Under the pieces are notes generated by a model, which made no database searches, was not told where the DNA came from, and was given only the letters and a program-made list of their open reading frames with translations. This document shows, one piece after another, positions 36,097-43,846 of a stretch of DNA of 64,000 nt; within the stretch, counting starts at the first letter, position 1, and each line of letters opens with the position of its first letter. The stretch spans positions 1,798,001 to 1,862,000 of the forward strand of contig NZ_JBBOOK010000001.1 in NCBI RefSeq assembly GCF_038003045.1, given 5' to 3'. Source of the stretch: Sporosarcina sp. FSL W7-1349 (lineage in GTDB: Bacteria > Bacillota > Bacilli > Bacillales_A > Planococcaceae). The position numbers and the translations under genes are program-made.

Positions 36097-36885
36097 TTGT
36101 CATTAGCAAGCATTGAACGCAAACGTAAAATACTAGACATATTGGAGAAGAACGGCAAGGTAAAGGTGAAAGACCTTGCCGTTCATTTAAAAGTATCCAC
36201 CGAGACGATACGCAAATATCTCGATGACCTGGAATATGAAAGCAAGTTAAAAAAAGTGTATGGGGGAGCGATTTCCCTGACGTTCTTCAACCAAGAACCC
36301 CCAACCGTGGAGAGGGAGATCATCAATAAAGAAGGCAAGGAAAAAATCGGTGCCTTGGCCGTCTCCCTTATTAAAGACGATGACGTCATTGCAATCGATG
36401 AAGGGACAACGCCGCTTTATATGGCAAAGAGTTTGAAGAATAAAAAGAATATCACTATTGTCACCCCATCCATCAATTCCTTGAATGTCTTGATGGAAAT
36501 GCTGCAGCAAAATGTATTTACAGGAAAAATTATTTTAATTGGTGGACAAGTTGATGTTTTTCATCAAAGATTGGTCGGCGAACACACATTGGAAATGATG
36601 AACAATATCTATGTAGATAAAAACTTCATCGCCGCTGACGGCTTATCCGTAAAAGACGGCCTGACCAGCTATGACCTCTCCAAAGGAATGGTCACGAAAA
36701 AATTGATCGAACACGCAAATGAAACAATTTTATTGATTGACCATACAAAATTGAACAAACGGACCCATTATAAAATGGCACGTCTTACAGATATAGATAT
36801 CGTCATCTGTGATCAAACAGCTCCTCCGGAATGGGAGGAAACATTGACCGAAGCGAACGTCCAATGGTTCACGATAGATGACTGA
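36097..36885 (+). CDS. DeoR-family transcriptional regulator
   Basis: 262 aa. The N-terminal winged helix (RKRKILDILEKNGKVKVKDLAVHLKVSTETIRKYLDDLE) is followed by a DeoR C-terminal sensor with AIDEGTTPLYMAK and LLIDHTKLNK. DeoR proteins typically respond to phosphorylated intermediates, so phosphonoacetaldehyde or a phosphonate is an attractive inducer. TTG at 36097 has GGAGG 8 bases upstream and is preferred over GTG 36082. A TATAAT at 36049-36054 suggests its own promoter. It probably controls the flanking AEP/BMC operons, taking the place of the LysR- or GntR-type regulators often seen with phnWX. Confidence 0.88.
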   Translation: MSLASIERKRKILDILEKNGKVKVKDLAVHLKVSTETIRKYLDDLEYESKLKKVYGGAISLTFFNQEPPTVEREIINKEGKEKIGALAVSLIKDDDVIAIDEGTTPLYMAKSLKNKKNITIVTPSINSLNVLMEMLQQNVFTGKIILIGGQVDVFHQRLVGEHTLEMMNNIYVDKNFIAADGLSVKDGLTSYDLSKGMVTKKLIEHANETILLIDHTKLNKRTHYKMARLTDIDIVICDQTAPPEWEETLTEANVQWFTIDD

Positions 36886-36888
36886 TTT

Positions 36889-37542
36889 TTGAGAAACTGC
36901 AATTTGACGAACCCTCCAATGGATAAGAGAAGCTTGTCTCAGGAGGAGGAGAAGGATATCGAATACGTACAATGGTTTTACGATGAACATATCGTGAAAT
37001 ATGCTGAAATCTACTTACGGATTATTGTCAGTGCCCTAGTCGGAATGTTCCTCGGCTGGGACCGGTCCGCAAAAAACAAACCGGCCGGCTTGAAAACATT
37101 CACATTCGTATCGGTCTCTTGCACTCTGATTACTCTCGTTTCCATCCATAGTGCTGTCGACTTCGGTAGCAGCAACATCAACAATCGGATGGACCCGATG
37201 CGGCTTACCGCCCAAATCGTCTCCGGGCTCGGTTTCTTGGGAGCAGGCCTAATCATGAAAGACGGTTTCCGCGTCACCGGCCTTACCTCCGCCGCCATGA
37301 TCTTCTTCGCAGGCGGCGTTGGCATCGGCATCGGCGCCGGCTATTATGGCTTCGTTCTCTTCGCCGTCCTTGTTACCTTCATCCTTGCCAAAGTCAGCCA
37401 GTGGATTGAACATCGAGAAACGAAAGGGAAGGAAAAACAGGAAAAGAAAAAGGATAAGAAAGAGAAATCGGAGGAGAAGAAAGACGAGAAAGTGGAAAAG
37501 GAAGCAGCGAAAGAGAGAGAAGCAGAGAAACAGGTAGTATGA
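36889..37542 (+). CDS. MgtC/SapB-family membrane protein with charged tail
   Basis: ~217 aa. YLRIIVSALVGMFLGWDRSAKNKPAGLKT, LTAQIVSGLGFLGAGLIMKDGFRVTGLTSAAMIFFAGGVGIGIGAGYY is the MgtC/SapB core with four or five membrane segments. The C-terminus is an unusual ~50-residue Lys/Glu-rich cytoplasmic tail. The family includes Mg2+/virulence-associated proteins of unclear mechanism. It starts right after the DeoR gene; the TTG at 36889 has a weak ribosome-binding site and the true start is uncertain. Probably not part of the phosphonate pathway, although co-transcription is possible. Confidence 0.82.
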   Translation: MRNCNLTNPPMDKRSLSQEEEKDIEYVQWFYDEHIVKYAEIYLRIIVSALVGMFLGWDRSAKNKPAGLKTFTFVSVSCTLITLVSIHSAVDFGSSNINNRMDPMRLTAQIVSGLGFLGAGLIMKDGFRVTGLTSAAMIFFAGGVGIGIGAGYYGFVLFAVLVTFILAKVSQWIEHRETKGKEKQEKKKDKKEKSEEKKDEKVEKEAAKEREAEKQVV

Positions 37543-37591
37543 AGGAAACCGGGCAGTCGGACGTCAAATCGAATAAGAGATTGAAATGATC

Positions 37592-37640
37592 AAAGACAAA
37601 CACTTCGTGTACAGATCGACTGGGTTTGTCTTTTTTCTTT
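37592..37640 (+). terminator. Terminator after the mgtC-like gene
   Basis: AAAGACAAAC...GGTTTGTCTTTTTTCTTTT: a 10-bp stem with a long loop and a T-run. Confidence 0.8.
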
Positions 37641-37654
37641 TGCAATCAACCAGG

Positions 37655-37762
37655 TCTGAAGCATATCTACTTGAGTCGTTAACAGTCCTTGGTTTAATAC
37701 ATCTTGTTTAGCATCGATCATTTTGATTTTCTCGCTCATCTTTTCACGTCTTCTTTCAATCT
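37655..37762 (-). pseudogene. Remnant of a coiled-coil gene paralogous to 41048-41332
   Basis: Minus-strand translation gives KEDVKR, a frame change, then EKIKMIDAKQDVLNQGLLTTQVDML. The intact gene at 41048-41332 has EKVEMIDAKFEVLNQSLLTTQAEV at its C-terminus. Only the last third survives, frame-shifted and running into the mgtC terminator. The rest of 37640-37860 holds nothing else I can identify. Confidence 0.7.
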
Positions 37763-37860
37763 CCTAATGTCGACACTCCTGTTTTATTTTCTTAACTCGG
37801 CAGAAAATCCTTGGTTGATTCGTTTGCTCTTTTCCCAGCTCCTTCCCATGCTATGCACAC

Positions 37861-37899
37861 CAAAAAACCGTTAACCACAAAGGGCTTAACGGTTTTTTC
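37861..37899. terminator. Terminator of comK
   Basis: AAAAAACCGTTAA / TTAACGGTTTTTT hairpin just past the comK stop, T-runs on both strands. Confidence 0.88.
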
Positions 37900-37910
37900 T
37901 TAATCCTTTA

Positions 37911-38471
37911 CTATAAATCTTCGTCCTGCTTTTTCAATTCATAATTCACTTTTCCCTTTGGCTTGCTGATATAATAGCAATTCTGTTCCTCTCTAACTAT
38001 TTCAGCAGGCTTCTCAGACCTTCTCTCAATTTTTCCTTTCAACGTGTACGCACGCATTTCTCTTTTGGTCAACGTATAAAAGCTAGAGTCAATCACAATT
38101 TTATGCCCGCCTATCAGTTGAACCTCAGTTTGTGCTTTGCCGAATGCACGGAGTTTCACGATATGATGCAACGCAAACCAAACACAGTCGTCACTAGCCG
38201 GGGATTTGCTCGGAAGCCAATAAATATTTTGCTTCTCGCTGATCGCCACCGGATTTATATAGGTGTTTCCTAGGATTCGGCTAGCCCCATCGGTCGCTCC
38301 TTGTAAACTTGATCCGTAGTATAATAGGTTTTCATTGATGAGATCTCTCGGTTTCATATCCACTTTAATAAGTTGCCCATTTTCCACGATCATCGAACAA
38401 GGCTTTCCCTGATCATCATAATTCGGGACACAAATCACAGTCTCCCACTTGATAATAAAATTAGATTTCAT
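37911..38471 (-). CDS. comK: Competence transcription factor ComK
   Basis: 186 aa. The segment MIVENGQLIKVDMKPRDLI, LLYYGSSLQGATDGASRIL and NIYWLPSKSPASDDCVWFALHHI aligns with B. subtilis ComK (GSS...GR...T and the FLFPT/W-H region). ComK activates DNA-uptake genes and its own promoter. The C-terminus ends sooner than in B. subtilis, with the MecA-binding tail region replaced by a basic stretch, so turnover control may differ. Upstream sequence contains two strong inverted repeats. No other competence genes are nearby. Confidence 0.85.
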   Translation of the reverse strand: MKSNFIIKWETVICVPNYDDQGKPCSMIVENGQLIKVDMKPRDLINENLLYYGSSLQGATDGASRILGNTYINPVAISEKQNIYWLPSKSPASDDCVWFALHHIVKLRAFGKAQTEVQLIGGHKIVIDSSFYTLTKREMRAYTLKGKIERRSEKPAEIVREEQNCYYISKPKGKVNYELKKQDEDL

Positions 38472-38524
38472 TTTCCTTTTTACGCCTCCTCGTTGTTTTT
38501 AAACCTTACAATTTCCACAAAAAA

Positions 38525-38606
38525 GGCGTATACTGGTATTGTACCGGTATACGCCGGTGCTAGAATCCTCGGGTGTGTCTGGCAAGACTAATGACACCCG
38601 GGGATT
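38525..38606. repeat. Two inverted repeats upstream of comK
   Basis: GGCGTATAC-TGGTATTGTACCG-GTATACGCC (38525-38555) is directly followed by AATCCTCGGGTGT...ACACCCGGGGATT (38564-38606). They lie between the DGQHR gene stop and comK, 54 bases upstream of the comK ATG. The second could be the terminator of the DGQHR operon; the first lacks a T-run and overlaps the expected comK promoter region. Confidence 0.7.
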
Positions 38607-38629
38607 TCTGTTTCCCTATTATTCACACA

Positions 38630-39673
38630 TCACTCACCTCCTTTACGGCTAAGCCAATTGGTGATAGCCTTTATATTTTTTTTATCATTTTTTAAATAAA
38701 AGTATTTCTCTTTTCCTCTTTCAGAACCGTCGAATTCTCTCCAAACTGGATTATCCCTGGACCAATCGATTGATCTTAATTTCTCCATTCTTCGTTTAAT
38801 CTGTGTTTTTAGTTCTGTTTCCTCAATCTCTTCTGTTCCCTCTATTGCATAGCTTCCTACTGCGTAAAGTAGGGGGAAACTGGCAAATATAGATATATCA
38901 TAATTGCCAATCGTTTCGACGGGATGTAGTTTGAATAGCTCCTCAAACCAAAAATTGATCAACTCAATCGTTTCCTCAGTTTCTCTCGTTAGAACCCTAT
39001 CTTGCGCCAATTTACTGCTGACGGTACCTCCATCAATGAACAATGCAACCAGTTGTCGCAACTGCGATAAAGAAAGCAGGTTTTTGTTTTTTGGGCGAAC
39101 AACAGCTATTTTCTCCTGTTCGACACCCGCTTCCCGCAGTTTCTCATTCGCTTGTAAAACCTGTTTGGTCGCCTGGTTGATAGCGTTTCGTGAATCATAA
39201 GCAATCCGTTTTGACAGGGAGACTTTTTTACCTTTCGTATTGAAGTCGATGTACATTTGATCGGCTTCTGTTGAAGACACCCCTTCGAATACTTGGACGG
39301 AAATCACCACACTCTTTAATATATAGTTCAAATGCAATCCTTTTTTCCGTTCCAAATCGTCTTCACTGCTCATAGACTTGACCATCATAGCCCGCAATTG
39401 GGAAAGCGCTTCCATTCTTTGTGACCCATCAATGACTGTCAAACGATCCGGCTTCCCCTTATCCAATTGTCCTTCTTCCACGTAAGCGACGATTGGAGGT
39501 ATATAAACCTGTTCCTCCATAATATTATCGAAGATATACCTACGAATTGCCCTCGCCTGTACTTGGTTCGTTTCCCGCAATATCATTTGTTCTTCCTTTA
39601 ACATTTGCAACAACTCTTCTAGCGAATAGGTAATCATCGTTTGCTTCTTAGAAAAGACGGGAAGAATAATCAT
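38630..39673 (-). CDS. DGQHR/DndB-like protein, variant
   Basis: ~347 aa. Related to the DGQHR domain family, with the motif changed to DGSQRMEAL (~residue 80) and a ParB-like context (ETNQVQARAIRRYIFDNI upstream, YIDFNTKGKKVS downstream). ATG at 39673 overlaps the preceding DGQHR gene by 26 bases, so the two are translationally coupled and probably work as a pair. No dndCDE or dpd genes are in the window. The function is unknown; a DNA-modification or regulatory role is a family-level guess. Confidence 0.7.
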   Translation of the reverse strand: MIILPVFSKKQTMITYSLEELLQMLKEEQMILRETNQVQARAIRRYIFDNIMEEQVYIPPIVAYVEEGQLDKGKPDRLTVIDGSQRMEALSQLRAMMVKSMSSEDDLERKKGLHLNYILKSVVISVQVFEGVSSTEADQMYIDFNTKGKKVSLSKRIAYDSRNAINQATKQVLQANEKLREAGVEQEKIAVVRPKNKNLLSLSQLRQLVALFIDGGTVSSKLAQDRVLTRETEETIELINFWFEELFKLHPVETIGNYDISIFASFPLLYAVGSYAIEGTEEIEETELKTQIKRRMEKLRSIDWSRDNPVWREFDGSERGKEKYFYLKNDKKNIKAITNWLSRKGGE

Positions 39674-40766
39674 TTTCCATGCCCCTTTCTTGCTCAATAA
39701 CTGATAGAAACTCCAGCGCCGTTCGTTTAATGGCAGTTGTGGAAGAATGATGACGCAGTTGTTTCGCTTCGGAATGATACATATGTTTAAATAAAGGATC
39801 GTCATGCTTCCAAGTGCAACGTCGATTCAATAATCGAAGCATGTCAATCGCCTTGTAATAAGTGATATTATTTTCCCGCATCGTAAGGAAAGCCGTGTAT
39901 GCCAAAGCGATTTGAATACCTGTCAGACCAGAAACGTAAGTAGACCGGTTAGCCATCTGCCTTGGAAACAAATCGTTCCAGGACTGAAAGAAGTACTTTG
40001 CCACTTTCGGCATTTCAGTCAGCTTGCACCTGGGATATGGATCTCCCGTCTTAACGGTAAGAAGCCCTTCGAACAATGCAATCAGACAACGGCGCATGAT
40101 GGTCAGGGAAGTAACTGACGAGTTTTGTGCGGTCAAGCGTGATCGTTTATGTTCAATATCAAGAGTGTCTGCCAATTGATAGGCAACGTTTCGAGTTAAC
40201 TCAATATATTTGTCACGATGATCGTACTGCATCAGCAGACCTGGATGGGCCTCCTTCCTCTCAGTATTATAGTCCGTAAAAAGTTGCTGTTCCGATTGCG
40301 TATCTAATTCCAGAAAAACCTGCATGGCGACAGGATAATTTACAAGTTGGTCTATATGTTTTTTTGCCTTTTGGCTTTCCGTAAAATCCCCAATTTCTTC
40401 TGCAGCTTCCTTCATTGTTTTTAAGTGACTAATAGCGGAAGATAGCGCGGAACTGCGGTGCTGCCCGTCCAGAATATAAATTTTATCCCTTGGTTCAATT
40501 TCGAAACCATCATCCGCCACTCGGATGTTTCTCCGACTTGAGAACACAAATGGAGCAAAATAGAACGGCTTCCCTTGCTCTAAAGAGTCCAAGATAAATT
40601 TCCGGATCTCCGCCCGCCTACCAGCATCCAGTTGTCGTTGGACATCATAGTCGATGCCAAAAATAGATTCCAATGTTCCAAACGGCAGTTGCGTGGATAG
40701 GACCTGTTTTCCAAATTGGCTATGTAAGGATCCTTGGAACTTTGTCAATACTCCCTTATTCGGCAT
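39648..40766 (-). CDS. DGQHR domain (DndB-like) protein
   Basis: 372 aa. The signature ILDGQHRSSALSSAI (about residues 98-112) is preceded by FYFAPFVFSSRR and followed by LFTDYNTERKEAHPG, as in DndB and other DGQHR proteins. DndB regulates DNA phosphorothioation clusters; DGQHR proteins also occur in other DNA-modification systems. Here it is paired only with a variant paralogue, without sulfur-modification genes, so it is an orphan or part of an unrecognised two-gene system. ATG start after a short AT-rich leader. Confidence 0.75.
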   Translation of the reverse strand: MPNKGVLTKFQGSLHSQFGKQVLSTQLPFGTLESIFGIDYDVQRQLDAGRRAEIRKFILDSLEQGKPFYFAPFVFSSRRNIRVADDGFEIEPRDKIYILDGQHRSSALSSAISHLKTMKEAAEEIGDFTESQKAKKHIDQLVNYPVAMQVFLELDTQSEQQLFTDYNTERKEAHPGLLMQYDHRDKYIELTRNVAYQLADTLDIEHKRSRLTAQNSSVTSLTIMRRCLIALFEGLLTVKTGDPYPRCKLTEMPKVAKYFFQSWNDLFPRQMANRSTYVSGLTGIQIALAYTAFLTMRENNITYYKAIDMLRLLNRRCTWKHDDPLFKHMYHSEAKQLRHHSSTTAIKRTALEFLSVIEQERGMENDYSSRLF

Positions 40767-40985
40767 AGGCTAATTTCCCCTCGTCTTTTTACTCATTGTA
40801 TATCCATTATTCTGTAAAGTCCAACTTTTCTTGACAGGTTAAATAAAATTTAGTCGTTTTTGATATTACATGATTGTTTTTCTCTTATGTCTTTACAAGT
40901 CTTAAAAGTTCATGTATATTTAAAAGATTTTGTGTTGAGGTGGCCTTCCTAGTAGAAGCAAAGGCACATAAAGGGATACAAAGTG

Positions 40986-41030
40986 AAAAAGACAAGCACA
41001 GCCGGCGAATCGGCTGCACTTGTCTTTTTG
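40986..41030 (-). terminator. Terminator of the coiled-coil gene
   Basis: Minus strand AAAAAGACAAG ... CTTGTCTTTTT enclosing an inner AGCCGATT/GGCGGCT-like stem, 18 bases after the stop at 41048. The rest of 40767-40985 shows no gene. Confidence 0.85.
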
Positions 41031-41047
41031 GGTTAACTATCAGGGCA

Positions 41048-41332
41048 TTACGCTCTTTTCAAGCGGTGAACTTCGGCTTGGGTTGTTAGCAATGATTGGT
41101 TCAACACTTCAAATTTAGCATCAATCATTTCAACTTTCTCGCCCATCTGCTTCATGTCTTCTTTGATAGTGTTTACATCTTCTTTCAATATACAAACATC
41201 TTCTTTCAATACACTAACATCTTTTTTTAAATCGCCAATACCTTCTCCGAATTCTGTCCGCATACTTTGGATCATGCCGGATAATTCCATGATTGCTTGG
41301 ACAATTTCCCCTTGATAAGGCGATGAACTCAT
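41048..41332 (-). CDS. Small heptad-repeat coiled-coil protein
   Basis: 94 aa, unknown function. After a short N-terminal helix (GEIVQAIMELSGMIQSMRTEF) it has strictly periodic heptads: LKKDVSV, LKEDVCI, LKEDVNT, IKEDMKQ, MGEKVEM, IDAKFEV. This repetition is also visible as 21-bp repeats in the DNA. It probably forms a parallel coiled-coil oligomer. ATG at 41332 with GGAGAGGAG upstream. A decayed paralogue lies at 37655-37762. Confidence 0.7.
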   Translation of the reverse strand: MSSSPYQGEIVQAIMELSGMIQSMRTEFGEGIGDLKKDVSVLKEDVCILKEDVNTIKEDMKQMGEKVEMIDAKFEVLNQSLLTTQAEVHRLKRA

Positions 41333-41595
41333 TTTCTCCTCTCCTTTCCGTTCAAGCTTATACAAATATATCTATGTCTACGTTCATCAGGTAACGGTTT
41401 TACTTTATTTATTATAGCATGACTAAAAGGTCATTTCTTCTGAAATTTATAGGGAGAGTCAGCTATATTTTTATCATTGGTACCGGACTGACTCCCCCTA
41501 ATCGATGCCCAAGCCTAACTGAAATTCTGTTCCAAGTACAAGATTGACACAATCGAATTCAATCATACAGTCTAGTCATTTTTAAAATGAATTCA

Positions 41596-41805
41596 TCAGC
41601 TAGTGTGGCAAGTCGGAGCACAATGTTTACAACCGTTAATGCTTTTGAATGGATGTCTGGCCTTTGCTTGTTCTACCGCGCTTTCACAGCCATAGTGTTT
41701 TCCCAATTCTTCAAAGTTATTTACTGGAAAATAGTAACAACCATCTTTGTGGACCTCGTAATCTCCATTACTTTGACTGTTTAGATTTAACACATACCGA
41801 TACAC
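41596..41805 (-). CDS. Small Cys/His-containing protein of unknown function
   Basis: 69 aa. Starts VYRYVLNLNSQSNGDYEVHKDGCYYFP and ends SINGCKHCAPTCHTS. The EVHxxxC near the N-terminus plus CxxCxxxC at the end could make a metal site. Short proteins with this YVLN-N-Q-GDxEVH pattern occur widely in bacteria without a known role. GTG at 41805 has GGAAGGAGGG 6 bases upstream. It stands alone; flanking sequence 41333-41595 and 41806-42047 is AT-rich and apparently non-coding. Confidence 0.65.
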   Translation of the reverse strand: MYRYVLNLNSQSNGDYEVHKDGCYYFPVNNFEELGKHYGCESAVEQAKARHPFKSINGCKHCAPTCHTS

Positions 41806-42047
41806 TTGAATCCCTCCTTCCACGAATTATTAACTTCCTAAAAAAGAAACATTTGTTCTATTTACATTATTATCATACACTATAAATCCTTACCAATCAA
41901 ACGTTTGTTCTGTTCTATAAAATATCTTCCCCGCCACTATCGACTAAAATGCAAATACCTGCATATTCCAAAATTAACTGTCTAACCAAGGATAACTACT
42001 ACTTCTAAAAATTTATTTCGGGATTATCCAAAATTTCATTAATAATA

Positions 42048-42068
42048 ATACTACTCAAGTAGTAGTAT
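42048..42068. promoter_or_regulatory. Palindromic operator upstream of the TrmB-like regulator
   Basis: ACTACT-CA-AGTAGT with a further AGT direct extension lies just before the ribosome-binding site of the regulator gene. Position and symmetry suggest autoregulation. Confidence 0.55.
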
Positions 42069-42086
42069 CTTGTGAGGGTGATTAAA

Positions 42087-42893
42087 TTGAATATAGAGAA
42101 AACTATCGATTCGCTAAAAGCAAATGGCTTTACCGAGTACGAATCTAAAGTTTACTTATCCCTTTTAAAGCACAATCCTGCCAACGGCAATATGATAGCG
42201 CTCTCATCCGGAGTGCCGGGTCCTAAAGTTTATGAAACTTTGAGGAAATTACATGCAAAGGGATATGTGTACTTATTTTCAGGAGGTGACAGATCAAATA
42301 GTAAAAGTTATATTCCAATGCCTTATCGAGACCTATTGAAATTATTCGAGGATTCCTTTAATGAAAACCTTAATCTTTTGAGCAAAGGACTCAAAAACAT
42401 CTCGACTAGCAATAGCAAAAGAGAGACGGAACTGTTCCACATTGACGGATACGAGGCCTCCTTGAACCTTATTACAAATGAAATCGCCCTGTCTTCCGCC
42501 GAAATTTATTTAAGTGGCTGGTCTGTAGATGTTGCCAAGATATTCAAGCCACTGCTCAAGGCCCACAAGGACGGAGTCAAAATTAACAGCGTCATATTTG
42601 GTGATAACTCATTAGAAGTCCCGTGGACCAATATTCCTCATTATGACGTTGATATTTTTAACCAACGCCATAGCAACGAAATGAACATTGTGTTTGATCA
42701 AAAGAAGACCATTATCTTCAATTCTTCAACTGATGATGGATATTCGGTTGTCTCCGATCATCAAGCCATGATCAATACGACAACCAATTATATCCGGCAC
42801 GATATGTATGTAAATATGATTATTCACGACTTTGAAAAGCAACTGTTAGAGAAATATGGAGAAGAATTCAACGGTTTAATAAAAATGTTCTAA
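42087..42893 (+). CDS. TrmB-family transcriptional regulator
   Basis: 268 aa. The N-terminal winged helix (FTEYESKVYLSLLKHNPANGNMIALSSGVPGPKVYETLRKLHAKGYV) is the TrmB type. The C-terminal PLD-like sensor domain has AEIYLSGWS and VVSDHQAMINTTTN. TTG at 42087 has GAGGGTG 7 bases upstream. First gene of a plus-strand cluster for degradation and TRAP uptake of an organic acid, which it probably controls with the palindrome at its own promoter. Confidence 0.85.
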   Translation: MNIEKTIDSLKANGFTEYESKVYLSLLKHNPANGNMIALSSGVPGPKVYETLRKLHAKGYVYLFSGGDRSNSKSYIPMPYRDLLKLFEDSFNENLNLLSKGLKNISTSNSKRETELFHIDGYEASLNLITNEIALSSAEIYLSGWSVDVAKIFKPLLKAHKDGVKINSVIFGDNSLEVPWTNIPHYDVDIFNQRHSNEMNIVFDQKKTIIFNSSTDDGYSVVSDHQAMINTTTNYIRHDMYVNMIIHDFEKQLLEKYGEEFNGLIKMF

Positions 42894-42930
42894 ATCAGCT
42901 AACCATCTTATGAAAGCGAGGAATCATCTG

Positions 42931-43713
42931 ATGAAATTTGTGGACTTATCTGTAGTGATCAAAGAGCCGAACCCAGGAGAATTCTCTAGTGATGAACTAA
43001 GAAGAAGCTTGTCCTGCTCCATCGAGTACCAAGATCATGAGGGAATTGGAGCCCAGCAAATGATGAACATTTTTAACTGTCAAAAGGAAGACTTGCCGAA
43101 TGGATTAGGATGGGCAGCGGAAATTCTCGAAATCTCAACCCATGCAGGAACTCATTTGGATGCCCCCTATCACTATTATCCAACCACAGGTGGAAATCCG
43201 GCGAAAACAGTGGAAGAACTTCCATTGGATTGGTTTTTCGGGAATGGCGTTGTCCTGGATTTTCTCCATAAACAAAATGGAGAAGCTGTAAGTGTGGAGG
43301 ATGTGAAAGAAGCTCTTAGAAAAATCGATTACACACTGAAAGCCGGTGACATCGTTTGCTTAATGTTCGGGGCAGATAAACGCTATGGGCAAGCAAGTTA
43401 TTGGACTGATTTTCCGGGGATGAGCGGGGATGCCACCCATTGGATTATCGACCAAGGTGTTAAAGTAATCGGGACAGATGCGATGGGTTTCGACATCCCA
43501 TTTGAAAAAATCCGAAGTAATTTCGAAGAAAATCAGAACAGGGATACTATCTGGGAAGCCCACAGGGTTGGAATGGAAAAAGAGTATTGTCAAATAGAAA
43601 AGATGGCAAATCTAGACCGACTGCCGCCTCACGGATTTAAAATCTGTTGCTTTCCAATCCCAATTGAAAAAGCAAGCGCAGGCTGGGTACGACCAGTCGC
43701 CATAATCGATTAA
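42931..43713 (+). CDS. Cyclase family metal-dependent hydrolase
   Basis: 260 aa. HAGTHLDAPYHYYPTTGG (~residue 70) is the metal-binding HxGTHxDxPxH motif of the kynurenine formamidase/isatin hydrolase (cyclase) family, hydrolysing amides or cyclic amides. IGTDAMGFDIPF is a second conserved segment. The product acid could pass to the neighbouring FAH-family enzyme. Start ATG 42931 with GCGAGGAA upstream. Confidence 0.88.
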   Translation: MKFVDLSVVIKEPNPGEFSSDELRRSLSCSIEYQDHEGIGAQQMMNIFNCQKEDLPNGLGWAAEILEISTHAGTHLDAPYHYYPTTGGNPAKTVEELPLDWFFGNGVVLDFLHKQNGEAVSVEDVKEALRKIDYTLKAGDIVCLMFGADKRYGQASYWTDFPGMSGDATHWIIDQGVKVIGTDAMGFDIPFEKIRSNFEENQNRDTIWEAHRVGMEKEYCQIEKMANLDRLPPHGFKICCFPIPIEKASAGWVRPVAIID

Positions 43714-43727
43714 GAATAATACCGATT

Positions 43728-43804
43728 AAGCCCTCTCTAGACGGTGGTTGTTTCACAGTTTGCTATACAAATGCCCGCCAGAACTAGAAGGGCTTTCTTA
43801 TTTT
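43728..43804 (+). terminator. Terminator or attenuator inside the TrmB cluster
   Basis: AAGCCCTCTCTAG ... CTAGAAGGGCTTTCTTATTTT: a 12-bp stem with a ~45-base loop, then a T-rich run, between the cyclase and FAH-family genes. It may reduce read-through into the transporter genes. Confidence 0.65.
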
Positions 43805-43846
43805 CACTCTTTTAAAATTCAATACTGCGAAGGAGAATCATAATCC

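Noticed and set aside
17751..36885. Ethanolamine (EUT) or propanediol (PDU) microcompartment
   Set aside because: No ammonia-lyase, diol dehydratase, glycyl-radical enzyme or cobalamin genes; the flanking catabolic genes are all phosphonate-related.
37394..37645. Antisense frame opposite the MgtC tail
   Set aside because: Low-complexity mirror of the Lys/Glu-rich tail and the terminator.
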